Below, in pieces: positions 26,854-36,194 of a stretch of DNA of 64,000 bases. Source of the DNA: Croceicoccus gelatinilyticus (GTDB taxonomy: Bacteria > Pseudomonadota > Alphaproteobacteria > Sphingomonadales > Sphingomonadaceae). Location: NCBI RefSeq assembly GCF_018398395.1, contig NZ_JAHCBF010000004.1, forward strand, positions 186,001 to 250,000, given 5' to 3'. The position numbers and the translations under genes were made by a program. Within the stretch, counting starts at the first letter, position 1, and every line of letters starts with the position of its first letter. The notes beneath the pieces are model-generated. The model was not told the DNA's origin. It worked only from the letters and a program-made list of their open reading frames with translations, and searched no databases.

Positions 26854-27545
26854 CCCCGACGAAAGAGGAACTCGCCGCCTTCGCCGACGGCCAGATCGAA
26901 GGCGAACGCCAGGAAGAGATCGCAGCGCTGGTCGCGGGCGATCCCGCGCTTGCCGCCGAAGTCGCGCGCCACCACGCGCTGCGCCAGAAGCTTGCCGCGC
27001 ACTATGCGCCGATACTCGAACAGGACCTGCCCGAAGCGATGCTGGCCCCGCTGAAGGCGGGCGAACCGGGCGTCGTCGACATGGCAATGGCGCGGCAGGA
27101 ACGGGCGATGAAAAGGAAAGCCCCGCGTTGGGGCTGGATCGCGGGACCGCTTGCGGCGGCAGCAGCGCTGGCGATCGTGTTCCTGCCGGGCGGCAAGGAC
27201 CTGCCCGATGGCTATGCGCAAGGACAGCTCGCCTCCGCGCTCGACACGCAGCTAGTCTCGGACGGTGCTGCAGACGGCACGCGCGTGCTGCTCAGTTTCG
27301 AGGACGAGGCGGGCCGCTATTGCCGCGCCTTCAGCGCTGGCGATACCGGCGGGATCGCCTGCCGCGATTCTACCGGCTGGAAGCTGGAGGCAGATGGCGA
27401 TGCAGGAGAGGCGCAGGCAACGCAGTATCGCCAGGCCGGGTCCGACGCAGACCTGATGGCCCGCGCGCAGGACATGGCGAGCGGCCCGGCCCTCGACAGC
27501 GAAGGCGAACGGGCCGCGCGCGAACGGGGCTGGCTGGCGCGATAA
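26850..27545 (+). CDS. Membrane-anchored anti-sigma factor
   Basis: A 231-residue protein. The N-terminal anti-sigma domain (TKEELAAFADGQIEGERQEEIAALVAGDP, HHALRQKL) is followed by one membrane helix (WGWIAGPLAAAAALAIVFLPG, about 95-115) and a periplasmic C-terminal domain with two Cys (YCRAF, GIACRD). No clear HxxxCxxC zinc motif is seen. Overlap with the sigma gene supports a cognate pair; sensing probably occurs in the periplasmic domain, possibly through the two cysteines. Confidence 0.83.
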   Translation: MTPTKEELAAFADGQIEGERQEEIAALVAGDPALAAEVARHHALRQKLAAHYAPILEQDLPEAMLAPLKAGEPGVVDMAMARQERAMKRKAPRWGWIAGPLAAAAALAIVFLPGGKDLPDGYAQGQLASALDTQLVSDGAADGTRVLLSFEDEAGRYCRAFSAGDTGGIACRDSTGWKLEADGDAGEAQATQYRQAGSDADLMARAQDMASGPALDSEGERAARERGWLAR

Positions 27546-27567
27546 GCGCCCAGCCGCCCCTGTTCGA

Positions 27568-27852
27568 TCAGATCATGCCAAGGGCAGCCATGTAGGTTTC
27601 CAGCACGGCTTCCTCGTGCTCGAAATCTTCCTTCTTCTGCTTGCGGATGCGCATGATCTTACGCATCGCCTTGACGTCAAAGCCGCGGGCCTTGGCTTCT
27701 GCGAAGACGTCCTTGATGTCTTCGGCGATGCCCTTCTTTTCTTCTTCGAGACGCTCTGCACGCTCGATCAGGAGGCGCAGTTCGTCTGCGGTGACATTGT
27801 TGACGCCCATGGCGCTGTCGGCACCGCCGATCGTGGTGGTTTCTTCGGACAT
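27568..27852 (-). CDS. gapR: GapR-like nucleoid protein (DUF2312)
   Basis: A 94-residue, highly charged helical protein: VTADELRLLIERAERLEEEKKGIAEDIKDVFAEAKARGFDVKAMRKIMRIRKQKK is the DUF2312 signature. The Caulobacter member, GapR, is an essential nucleoid-associated protein that binds overtwisted AT-rich DNA and helps topoisomerases. It is a stand-alone gene on the minus strand, converging on the anti-sigma gene. Confidence 0.92.
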   Translation of the reverse strand: MSEETTTIGGADSAMGVNNVTADELRLLIERAERLEEEKKGIAEDIKDVFAEAKARGFDVKAMRKIMRIRKQKKEDFEHEEAVLETYMAALGMI

Positions 27853-28006
27853 TTGGCAACCTTTGCGATTGTTCGGATGGAGCGCGGGATCACGCGAAGT
27901 GCGGACCCGCAGCGAGAATCACGCGAGGCAAGCTGATAGCGATGCACCGGGCGCTGGTGAAGGGCGCAGCGGCAATTTCCACCGCCGCCCGCGCCCACCT
28001 CGCCGA

Positions 28007-28354
28007 TCAGGCCGCGTTCTTCTTCAGGCTTTCGTCCATGCGCGCCAGTTGTTCGGGGGTGGCGGGCGTTTGATAACGGTCCTTCCACTCGTCCATCGGC
28101 ATCCCGTGGATCAGCGCGCGCGCATCGGCCTTGTCACCTTCGTATCCGGCATCGCGAATCCAGTCGGCAAGGCAGTTACGGCAAAAGCCCGACAGGCCCA
28201 TCAGGTCGATGTTCTGCGCATCGTGGCGATGGCGCAAGTGACGCACCAGGCGTCGGAAGGCAGCGGCCGCAACTGCATCGGGCAGGGCATCAAGAGGGTC
28301 ATTTTCGGTCGCGGGCAGGTCGGAATCGCAGGACAAGTCGTTTTCTCCGGTCAT
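28007..28354 (-). CDS. DUF1244 domain protein
   Basis: A 115-residue protein with the DUF1244 core (AAAFRRLVRHLRHRHDAQNIDLMGLSGFCRNCLADWIRDAG), including the conserved GLSGFCRNCLADW with a CxxC pair that could bind metal. The family is widespread in Proteobacteria, without assigned function. ATG 28354 is chosen by family length; the ribosome-binding site is weak and the frame stays open to 28405. It is divergent from pyruvate kinase. Confidence 0.85.
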   Translation of the reverse strand: MTGENDLSCDSDLPATENDPLDALPDAVAAAAFRRLVRHLRHRHDAQNIDLMGLSGFCRNCLADWIRDAGYEGDKADARALIHGMPMDEWKDRYQTPATPEQLARMDESLKKNAA

Positions 28355-28443
28355 GTGGGCGTCATCGAGGTTGCTTAGGCGCGATGCAGCCAATAGGCCT
28401 CGCACTAAAGCTCCCTCATAAAAATAACAGGTACAAACCCCTC

Positions 28444-29898
28444 GTGAACAAGTTCGACCCGCGCGACCGCAAGGTCAAGATTCTCGCCACGCTGGGCCCG
28501 GCCAGCCGCGATCCTGAAATGATCGAGCGGCTGGTCAAGGCCGGGGCCGATGCCTTCCGCGTGAACATGAGCCACGGCGAACACGAGACGCACGCGGAAA
28601 CCATCGCCTCTATCCGCAAGCTGGAAAAGAAGACGGGCCGCCCGCTGGGTATCCTGTGCGACCTTCAGGGGCCTAAGCTGCGCGTGGGCAAGTTTGCCGA
28701 AGGCAAGGTCGTCATCCCGCATGGCCGCCACTTCACGCTGGACCGCAAGGACGAACCGGGTGACGAAACCCGCGTCCAGCTGCCGCATCCCGAACTGTTC
28801 GGCCTGCTGGAAAAGGGCCAGCGCCTGTTGATCGACGACGGCAAGATCCGCCTGCGCGTCATCCGCGCTGACGAGGACGAAATCCTGTGCAGTGCCGAAG
28901 TCGGTGGGGTCATTTCCGACCGCAAGGGCGTGAACGTGCCCGATGCCGAAATCCCGATCCCCGCGCTCACCGAAAAGGACCGCCGCGACCTGGCCTTTGC
29001 CGTCCAGCACAAGGCCGACTGGATCGCGCTGTCTTTCGTGCAGCGCCCCGAGGACGTGGCCGAAGCCCGCCGGTTGATGGGCGGGTACGGCGCGCTGATG
29101 TCCAAGATCGAAAAGCCGCTGGCCGTGCGCCACCTCGATGGCATTCTCGAACTGTCCGACGGCATCATGGTTGCGCGCGGCGATCTGGGCGTCGAACTGA
29201 ACCCCGAAGAAGTGCCGCCGCTGCAGAAGCGTATCGTTCAGCAGGCCCGCGCGGCGGGCAAGCCGGTTGTCGTGGCGACCCAAATGCTCGAATCGATGAT
29301 CGAAAGCCCTTCGCCGACCCGCGCCGAAGTGTCCGACGTTGCCAACGCAGTCTATGACGGCGCCGACGCGGTCATGCTGTCGGCCGAAACCGCGGCGGGC
29401 CAGTGGCCGCAGGAAGCCGTGACGATCATGGACCGGATCGCCGCGCAGGTCGAAATGGACCCCGGCTATGCCGAACGCATCCACCTGACCGGCGTTGAAG
29501 CGGACGCGACGACTTCGGACGCGCTGGCGCAGGCCTGTTCGTCGATCGCCAATACGCTCAACATCTCTGCCATCACGGTCTTCACCGCATCGGGCAGCAG
29601 CGCCCGCCGCGTTGCGCGCGAACGCCCCAAGGTACCGCTGCTGGTGCTGACCCCGCTGGAATCGACGGCGCGGCGGCTTGCCCTGTTGTGGGGTGTCCAC
29701 GCGGTGCAGACCAAGGACATCGGCAGTTTCGAAGAGATGATCGCCAAGGGCAAGCGCATGGCGCTGCGCAATGGATTTGGCGAAGGCGGGGCGAAAATCA
29801 TCGTCTTGGCCGGTGTTCCCTTCGGCAAGCCCGGCGCGACCAATCTTTTGCATGTCGTCACGCTGTCCGGACGCGAACTGGAAAAGCGCGAGGGCTAA
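28444..29898 (+). CDS. pyk: Pyruvate kinase
   Basis: A 484-residue glycolytic enzyme making pyruvate and ATP from phosphoenolpyruvate and ADP. The start region (NKFDPRDRKVKILATLGPAS), the active-site loop (RVNMSHGEHETH), the SKIEKPLAV and GIMVARGDLGVEL signatures and the C-terminal allosteric domain are present. GTG 28444 gives the usual N-terminus; the ribosome-binding site is not strong and an in-frame ATG lies 20 codons upstream. The gene appears to be transcribed alone. Confidence 0.96.
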   Translation: MNKFDPRDRKVKILATLGPASRDPEMIERLVKAGADAFRVNMSHGEHETHAETIASIRKLEKKTGRPLGILCDLQGPKLRVGKFAEGKVVIPHGRHFTLDRKDEPGDETRVQLPHPELFGLLEKGQRLLIDDGKIRLRVIRADEDEILCSAEVGGVISDRKGVNVPDAEIPIPALTEKDRRDLAFAVQHKADWIALSFVQRPEDVAEARRLMGGYGALMSKIEKPLAVRHLDGILELSDGIMVARGDLGVELNPEEVPPLQKRIVQQARAAGKPVVVATQMLESMIESPSPTRAEVSDVANAVYDGADAVMLSAETAAGQWPQEAVTIMDRIAAQVEMDPGYAERIHLTGVEADATTSDALAQACSSIANTLNISAITVFTASGSSARRVARERPKVPLLVLTPLESTARRLALLWGVHAVQTKDIGSFEEMIAKGKRMALRNGFGEGGAKIIVLAGVPFGKPGATNLLHVVTLSGRELEKREG

Positions 29899-29988
29899 GC
29901 CCGCTCAGGCAGGCGGCACGCGCCGCCCGCGCGGTTTCACATGCAACCGGCTTGACGCGCCCTGCCCTTGTGCGCAAGGCGCGAGGCC

Positions 29989-30990
29989 ATGCAGTTCCTC
30001 TCGGACAATGCCGCCCCCGTCCATCCCCGCCTGTGGGATGCGATGCGCGATGCCGATGCAACCGACGCGCCTTATGACGGCGATGCGCTCTCGCGCTCGC
30101 TCGACAGCGCGTTCTCGGACCTGTTTGGCATGGAATGTGCGGTGGTCTGGACCAGCACCGGCACGGCGGCGAACTGCCTTGCGCTGGCAACGCTGGTCCC
30201 GCCCTATGGCGGCGTGGTCTGCCACGATGACGCGCATATTGAGCAGGACGAGGCCGGCGCGCCCGAGTTCTACACCCACGGCGCAAAGCTTATGTTGGCA
30301 CACGGCCAGCACGCGAAGCTGACGCCCGAGAATGTCGCCGCCGTGATCGACCCGATCCGCGACGACGTGCACCGCGTCCAGCCGACAGCAATCGCAATCA
30401 CGCAGGCGACCGAGCAGGGCTGCGTCTATACGCCCGAAGAACTCGCCGCGCTGACCGGTTACGCGAAAGCAAAAGGCCTGAAGGTCCACATGGACGGCGC
30501 GCGTTTCGGCAATGCCGTGGCGCATCTCGGCTGTTCGCCTGCAGAGGCTGGCCCTGCCCACGGCATCGACACGCTGTCCTTCGGGATGATCAAGAACGGC
30601 GGCATGAGCGCAGAGGCGCTGGTCCTGTTCGATCCGGCCAAGGCGGCAGAGGCAAAGCGCCGCCACAAGCGCGCGGGGCAGTTACAGTCGAAGGGCCGCT
30701 ATCTCGCCGCGCAGCTCCTCGCGATGATCGAGGACGACCTGTGGCTGTCCAACGCCCGCGCCGCGAACCATGCCGCAGGGGCCATCGCCAAGGCAGCGGG
30801 TGACCGCCTGCTCTACCCGTGTGAGGCGAACGAGGTTTTCGTGACCCTGTCGGCGGACGAGCGTGAGGCCCTGCGCGCGCAAGGGTTCGGGTTTTACGAC
30901 TGGGGCGCAGATGCCGCACGCTTCGTAGCTGCCTGGAACACCAATGCGGCCGATGCGGACAAGCTCGCCGCCGCGATCGCAAGCTTATGA
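29989..30990 (+). CDS. ltaE: Low-specificity threonine aldolase (beta-eliminating lyase family)
   Basis: A 333-residue PLP enzyme cleaving threonine or allo-threonine to glycine and acetaldehyde. The substrate-side His/Asp are in HMDGARFGNAVAHL, and the PLP lysine in SFGMIKNGGMSAEA. The usual SFGGTKNG reads FGMIKNGG here, a modest change next to the lysine. ATG 29989 follows GCGAGG. The stop overlaps the transporter gene by four bases (ATGA), which suggests that the exporter handles a related amino acid. Confidence 0.92.
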   Translation: MQFLSDNAAPVHPRLWDAMRDADATDAPYDGDALSRSLDSAFSDLFGMECAVVWTSTGTAANCLALATLVPPYGGVVCHDDAHIEQDEAGAPEFYTHGAKLMLAHGQHAKLTPENVAAVIDPIRDDVHRVQPTAIAITQATEQGCVYTPEELAALTGYAKAKGLKVHMDGARFGNAVAHLGCSPAEAGPAHGIDTLSFGMIKNGGMSAEALVLFDPAKAAEAKRRHKRAGQLQSKGRYLAAQLLAMIEDDLWLSNARAANHAAGAIAKAAGDRLLYPCEANEVFVTLSADEREALRAQGFGFYDWGADAARFVAAWNTNAADADKLAAAIASL

Positions 30991-31901
30991 CCGCGCCCAT
31001 CAAGCGCGAGCGCCTGTCGTTCGCCGATCCGCGCGTTTTCCTGCCCTTCTGCCTAGTCGCGCTGATCTGGGGCTCAACCTGGCTGGTCATCAAGGACCAG
31101 ATCAGCTTCGTTCCGCCCAGCTGGACAATCGCCTACCGCTTCATGATCGCCAGCGCGGCGATGCTGGTCCTGCTGGCGTTCCGGCGCGAAAAACTACGAA
31201 TTACAAAAGCGGGCCTGCCGATCATGGCGATCGTCGGCGTGACGCAGTTCGTGATGAACTTCCACTTCGTCTACCGCGCGGAAATGACGCTGACGTCCGG
31301 CATCGTGGCGCTGTTCTTCGCGCTGATCATGATTCCGAACTCGATCCTCGCGTGGTTCGTCCTGCGCGACACCGTGTCGAAGGGCTTTGTCGCAGGCTCG
31401 GCCATCGCCATTGTCGGCGTCGGGCTTTTGCTGGTCCACGAATACGACATGGCAGGCGCGCGCGAAGGCGTGATGCTGGGCGTCATACTGGCGATCCTCG
31501 CGACATTCTCGGCCTCGGTCGCCAACGTGACACAGGCCACCGACCGCGCCCATGCGCAGCCGTTCCTGCCGCTGCTGACGTTCTCGATGATGCTGGGCAC
31601 CGCGATCAACGTTGTGCTGGCACTGGTACTGGATGGCCCGCCGGTCTGGGATCCGCGTCCGGAGTACGGGTTCGGATTGCTTTACCTCGGCGTTGTCGGG
31701 TCCGTGATCACCTTCCCGCTCTACTTCACGCTGATCCGCAACATGGGCGCAGGGCGCGCGGCCTATATCGGGGTGGCGACGCCGATCCTTGCCATGCTGC
31801 TCTCGACATTGTTCGAAGGCTATAACTGGACCGCGTTGACGGTGGGCGGCTCTCTACTCGCGCTCGTCGGTCTCGTTCTCGCTTTGAAGGCACGCAGCTA
31901 G
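30987..31901 (+). CDS. EamA/DMT-superfamily transporter
   Basis: A 304-residue inner-membrane protein of about ten helices in two EamA repeats (first ALIWGSTWLVIKDQISFVPP, second SVITFPLYFTLIRNMGAGRAAYIG). Such proteins export amino acids or metabolites (RhtA, YdcZ/EamA). Coupling to threonine aldolase hints at amino-acid efflux. Its last 48 bases overlap the 3' end of the opposite-strand epimerase gene. Confidence 0.9.
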   Translation: MTAPIKRERLSFADPRVFLPFCLVALIWGSTWLVIKDQISFVPPSWTIAYRFMIASAAMLVLLAFRREKLRITKAGLPIMAIVGVTQFVMNFHFVYRAEMTLTSGIVALFFALIMIPNSILAWFVLRDTVSKGFVAGSAIAIVGVGLLLVHEYDMAGAREGVMLGVILAILATFSASVANVTQATDRAHAQPFLPLLTFSMMLGTAINVVLALVLDGPPVWDPRPEYGFGLLYLGVVGSVITFPLYFTLIRNMGAGRAAYIGVATPILAMLLSTLFEGYNWTALTVGGSLLALVGLVLALKARS

Positions 31902-32660
31902 CCCTTCGCGGTAGGTGGGATAACGCGGGGCCCAGCCCAGCACGCGCTTCGCCTTGCCATTCGCGACGCGGCGATTTTCCGCATAGAACCCCCGCGCCAT
32001 GGGCGAAAGGTTCGCTTCCTCTATCGTCTGCATCGGCGGCACGGGGGCATGCAGCATCCGGCAGGCGTGTTCGATCAGCTCGTTCTGGCTGCACGGATAG
32101 TCGTCGGCAAGGTTGTAGGCCCCTGCAGGAGCATCGAGTCCGCAGACGACACCGCTGGCGATATCCTCGACATCGACGCGGCTGAAGACCTGACCCGGAA
32201 TGTCGATCCGGTGCGCCCTTCCCTCGCGCACGCGGTCCAGTGCGGAGCGGCCCGGACCGTAGATGCCCGGCAGGCGAAAGACCCGCGCGCCAAGTGCCAG
32301 CCAGTCCGCGTCCGCATCGCTGCGCGCCGTGCGGCGGCCGGTGCCGACAGGGGCGCTTTCATCGACCCACGCCCCGCCCGCGTCGCCATAGACACCTGTC
32401 GAGGACAGATACCCGATCCACCCGCGAAAGCCCCCGAGCGCCGCGCCATATCGCGCCAGAACCGGATCGCCGCCGTCCTTGGTGGGCGGAACCGAGGACA
32501 GCACCGCGTCCGCACCTGCCAGCGCCGCACATACCGCGCCCTCGTCATCGAACGCCATGTCCCCGTCGCTGCCGGTGGCGCGAACCTGCCAGCCTTGCGC
32601 GCGCAGCCGTGCCGCGATGACTTTCGCCGAATAGCCCAGCCCGAAGATCAGCATCTGCAT
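31854..32660 (-). CDS. NAD(P)-dependent epimerase/dehydratase-like SDR protein
   Basis: A 268-residue atypical short-chain dehydrogenase. The nucleotide-binding loop is MLIFGLGYSAKVIAARL, and catalytic-type residues lie in YLSSTGVYGDAGG followed by FRLPGIYGPGRSALDRV. Close in style to YeeZ-like proteins, with no known substrate. ATG 32660 is supported by an AGG about 9 bases upstream; the open frame extends back into the pepN region but has no sensible start. It is convergent with the DMT transporter gene and the last 16 codons overlap it. Confidence 0.85.
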   Translation of the reverse strand: MQMLIFGLGYSAKVIAARLRAQGWQVRATGSDGDMAFDDEGAVCAALAGADAVLSSVPPTKDGGDPVLARYGAALGGFRGWIGYLSSTGVYGDAGGAWVDESAPVGTGRRTARSDADADWLALGARVFRLPGIYGPGRSALDRVREGRAHRIDIPGQVFSRVDVEDIASGVVCGLDAPAGAYNLADDYPCSQNELIEHACRMLHAPVPPMQTIEEANLSPMARGFYAENRRVANGKAKRVLGWAPRYPTYREGLAACLQSENETDERE

Positions 32661-32788
32661 GGAAAAGGCACCTAACCGGCGCGACGCCCCCTGCCCAAGC
32701 CTTTTTGCGCTTAAAAATTTATCCCGTAGGCCCGCGACATACAGGATTGGGCCTTGCCTCTCGCGGTCGAAGGCGCATCTATCCCTCC

Positions 32789-35440
32789 ATGGATATTGCA
32801 CGCACGCCTTCGAACCCCGCCGGCAACCCCGAGATGGCGGACGCCGCCGTCGAGCCAGTCGATCCCGCAACCATCTTCCGCAAGAACTATACGCCGCCCG
32901 CGTGGCTGGTCCCGGAAATCCGGCTGGACTTCGACCTCGGCATCGAACTGACGAAATGCGTCGCGACCCTGAAGGTCGAGCGTAATCCCGATGGCGACGG
33001 CGACCAGACGCTGCACCTGTGCGGCGACAACCTTGCGGTGATGAGCCTGAAGGTCGACGGCGCCGATGCCGAGGGCTGGTCGATGAGCGGGTCGAACCTG
33101 CTTCTCCCCCTGCCCGGCGCATCGCACGAAGTCACGATCGAGACGCACCTGCACCCGGCCACGAACAGCCAGCTGATGGGGCTCTATGCCTCCAGCGGAA
33201 TGCTCTGCACGCAGTGCGAGGCCGAGGGTTTCCGCCGCATCACATTCTTCCCCGACCGTCCCGACGTCCTGTCGAAGTACACGGTGCGCATGGAAGGCGA
33301 CAAGGAGACCTTCCCCGTCCTGCTGTCGAACGGCAACCTCGTCGAAACGGGCGAAGGCGACGCGGGCCGCCAGTGGGCGCTGTGGGACGATCCCTGGCCC
33401 AAGCCGAGCTATCTCTTCGCGCTTGTCGCAGGGCAGCTTGTCGCCAACCGCGATACCTTCACGACGATGAACGGCCGCAAGGTCGAACTGGCCGTCTGGG
33501 TCCGCGAAGGCGACCTTGAACGCACCGACCACGCGATGCGCAGCCTCATCAATTCGATGAAGTGGGACGAGGAAACCTTCGGCCGCGAATACGACCTCGA
33601 CCAGTTCAATATCGTCGCCGTGTCCGATTTCAACATGGGCGCGATGGAGAACAAGGGCCTCAACATCTTCAACACCCGCTATGTCCTGGCCGATCCGGAA
33701 ACGGCGACCGACGGCGACTATGACGGTGTCGAGGGCGTCGTGGGTCACGAATACTTCCACAACTGGTCGGGCAACCGCATCACCTGCCGCGACTGGTTCC
33801 AGCTCAGCCTCAAGGAAGGCTTCACCGTCCTGCGCGACCAGATGTTCAGCGCGGACATGGGCAGCGAACCGGTCAAGCGGATCGAGGACGTGCGCGTTCT
33901 GCGCGCCGCCCAATTCCCCGAGGATTCGGGCCCGCTGGCACACCCGATCCGCCCCGATTCCTATCAGGAAATCAGCAACTTCTACACCGCGACCGTCTAT
34001 AACAAGGGCGCCGAGGTCATCCGCATGATGCACACGATGGCGGGGCCCGAGGCGTTCCGTAAGGGCACCGATCTCTACTTCGACCGTCACGACGGCGAGG
34101 CCGCGACTTGCGAGGATTTCGTGAAGTCGATGGAGGACGGCGCAGGTCTGGACCTGTCGCAGTTCCGCCTGTGGTACGAACAGGCCGGTACGCCCAAGGT
34201 GACGATGCGGGCCGAGTTCGACCAGTCCGAAGGCGCGGTTACGCTGCACTTCACGCAGAAGGTTCCGGCAACCCCCGGCCAGCCCGTGAAGAAGGCCATG
34301 CCGATCCCGGTCAAGGTCGCCCTGTTCGACCGCGATACCAAGGCGCACGACGGCGAAAAGCTGCTGATCGTCGACAAGGACAAGGCCGAGTTCACGTTCA
34401 AGGGCTTTACCCGCCCGCCAGTGATCAGCGCCAATCGCGGCTTCACCGCCCCGATCCAGCTCGATGCCGAGAACGCCGACGAAGACCTCGTCTTCCTCGC
34501 CGCCAACGACGACGATGCCTTCGCCCGTTACGAGGCGCTGCAGCAGCTCGTCACCCGCGAACTGCTGGGCGCGATCGAGAACGGTCCGGACGAGAAGCGC
34601 CGCACCGCCATCGCCGATGCCATGGGCGCGGTGCTGGACGACACGCAGATCGACGACCTGATGCGCGGCGAATTGATGATGATGCCCGCCGTCACGTTCC
34701 TGCTGGAACTGGCCGCCCCTGCCGATCCGGTCGCGCTGCACAATGCGCGCGAACGGCTGAAAAGCTATATCGGATCGCGCCTGCGCGACCGTCTGATCGC
34801 GCTGCACGAACGTGCCTCGGCCATCGGCTACAGCCTGAGTGCAGAGGCACGCGGCGCGCGCAAGGTGAAGACACAGGCGCTCGTCCTGCTGTCCGCCGCC
34901 GACGCGAAGGAAGCCGCCGCCCGGGCAGAGGCGCAGTACCGCGCTGCCGACAACATGACCGACCGTCAGGGCGCGCTCATGGTGCTGGCAGGCATCGACT
35001 GTCCGGCCCGCGCCGAACTGCTTGAGGATTTCCGCGCCCGTTTCGAAGGCAACGCGCTCGTCACCGACAAGTGGTTCGCGCTTCAGGCAGGCTCGCTCGA
35101 TCCCAAGGTGCTCGACACGGTCGAGGCGCTGGCGAACCACGCCGACTTCACGATCAAGAACCCGAACCGCGTGCGCAGCCTTTACATGACGATGGCGGTC
35201 AACCAGCCAGCCTTCCATGACGAGAGCGGGCGCGGATATCGCATGATCGCCGACCTTGTCCTGAAGCTCGACCCGCTGAACGCGCAGACCGCCGCGCGCT
35301 TCATTCCGGCACTGGGCCGCTGGCGCAAGATCGAGCCGAAGCGCGCCGCGATGATGCGCGCAGAGCTTGAACGCATCGCCAAGGCCGAGGGGCTTTCCAA
35401 GGACACGCGCGAGCAGGTGACCAAGAGCCTCGATGGTTGA
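32789..35440 (+). CDS. pepN: Aminopeptidase N (M1 family)
   Basis: An 883-residue zinc aminopeptidase, close to the 870 residues of E. coli PepN. The substrate-anchoring GAMENKG, the zinc motif HEYFHNWSGNRIT with the third ligand Glu in LSLKEGFTVLRDQ, and the catalytic Tyr region NFYTATVYNKGAEV are present, followed by the beta-sandwich and helical C-terminal domains. ATG 32789 is chosen on length; the ATG at 32834 is possible, with GAG directly ahead. The stop lies inside the next gene (8-base overlap), forming a pepN-pgeF-phosphatase-like operon. Confidence 0.96.
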   Translation: MDIARTPSNPAGNPEMADAAVEPVDPATIFRKNYTPPAWLVPEIRLDFDLGIELTKCVATLKVERNPDGDGDQTLHLCGDNLAVMSLKVDGADAEGWSMSGSNLLLPLPGASHEVTIETHLHPATNSQLMGLYASSGMLCTQCEAEGFRRITFFPDRPDVLSKYTVRMEGDKETFPVLLSNGNLVETGEGDAGRQWALWDDPWPKPSYLFALVAGQLVANRDTFTTMNGRKVELAVWVREGDLERTDHAMRSLINSMKWDEETFGREYDLDQFNIVAVSDFNMGAMENKGLNIFNTRYVLADPETATDGDYDGVEGVVGHEYFHNWSGNRITCRDWFQLSLKEGFTVLRDQMFSADMGSEPVKRIEDVRVLRAAQFPEDSGPLAHPIRPDSYQEISNFYTATVYNKGAEVIRMMHTMAGPEAFRKGTDLYFDRHDGEAATCEDFVKSMEDGAGLDLSQFRLWYEQAGTPKVTMRAEFDQSEGAVTLHFTQKVPATPGQPVKKAMPIPVKVALFDRDTKAHDGEKLLIVDKDKAEFTFKGFTRPPVISANRGFTAPIQLDAENADEDLVFLAANDDDAFARYEALQQLVTRELLGAIENGPDEKRRTAIADAMGAVLDDTQIDDLMRGELMMMPAVTFLLELAAPADPVALHNARERLKSYIGSRLRDRLIALHERASAIGYSLSAEARGARKVKTQALVLLSAADAKEAAARAEAQYRAADNMTDRQGALMVLAGIDCPARAELLEDFRARFEGNALVTDKWFALQAGSLDPKVLDTVEALANHADFTIKNPNRVRSLYMTMAVNQPAFHDESGRGYRMIADLVLKLDPLNAQTAARFIPALGRWRKIEPKRAAMMRAELERIAKAEGLSKDTREQVTKSLDG

Positions 35441-36194
35441 TCGTATTACCGCACACGCGCTTGCCGGGGTCCCGCACGGGTTCCTCGGCCGGCGCGGCGG
35501 CGTTTCCACCGGGCAATACCTGGGACTCAACGTCGGGACCGGGTCGGACGACCTGCCCCGCGCGATCGAGGCGAACCGGACGCTGGCCGTCGACGGCGTG
35601 ATGCCGGGGGCGGAACTTGCCACCGTCTATCAGGTCCATTCCGCCGAAGTCGTCCGCATCGAAACGCCCTTCCCGCTGGAAGCGCGGCCCCATGCCGACG
35701 CGATGGTGACCGACAAGCCGGGCATCCTGCTAGGCATCCTCACCGCCGATTGCGCGCCGGTCCTGCTGGCCGACGAGGAAGCGGGCGTTATCGGCGCTGC
35801 CCATGCCGGATGGCGCGGGGCGTTTGCGGGCGTGTGCCGCAACACGGTCGAGGCGATGCAGACGCTGGGCGCGGACCCTGCGCGCATCGGTGCCGCGATC
35901 GGGCCGTGCATCGCACAGGCTAGCTACGAAGTGGATGAAGGCTTCTACTTGCGGTTCCTTGCCGAGAAATCCGAGTACGACCGCTTCTTCAAACCGGGCC
36001 GCATCGGGCATCACCAGTTCGACTTGGCCGCCTTCGTCGCGTCGGACCTTGCAAATGCAGGCGTGCGCAAGGTGGAGATCACCGGCCACGACACGTACGA
36101 CGACGAAAACCGCTTCTTCTCCTACCGCCGTTCGACGCAGGCGGGAGAGAAAGGTTACGGCAGGCAGATCAGCCTGATCGGCCTCAACGGGTGA
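35433..36194 (+). CDS. pgeF: Multicopper-type purine nucleoside phosphorylase/laccase-domain protein (PgeF/YfiH)
   Basis: A 253-residue protein of the YfiH/PgeF family. Metal and active-site ligands are visible in VYQVHSAEV (His), TADCAPVLL (Cys) and AAHAGWRGAFAG (His). It is often annotated as polyphenol oxidase; bacterial members are reported to remove misincorporated L-Ser from peptidoglycan precursors or to act on purine nucleosides. It begins within the pepN end (ATG 35433) and ends in a GTGA overlap with the next gene. Confidence 0.92.
   Translation: MVDRITAHALAGVPHGFLGRRGGVSTGQYLGLNVGTGSDDLPRAIEANRTLAVDGVMPGAELATVYQVHSAEVVRIETPFPLEARPHADAMVTDKPGILLGILTADCAPVLLADEEAGVIGAAHAGWRGAFAGVCRNTVEAMQTLGADPARIGAAIGPCIAQASYEVDEGFYLRFLAEKSEYDRFFKPGRIGHHQFDLAAFVASDLANAGVRKVEITGHDTYDDENRFFSYRRSTQAGEKGYGRQISLIGLNG

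Noticed and set aside
28405-29853. 482-codon open frame on the minus strand opposite pyk
   Set aside because: A shadow of pyruvate kinase with no recognisable motif.
32711-35623. 970-codon open frame on the minus strand opposite pepN
   Set aside because: It is the mirror of the pepN codon pattern in GC-rich DNA. It has no ribosome-binding site and its translation resembles no family, while pepN has all catalytic motifs.
35433-36194. Polyphenol oxidase as the function of the laccase-domain protein
   Set aside because: The YfiH/PgeF motif set is clear, and the oxidase label is a historical one not supported for most bacterial members.
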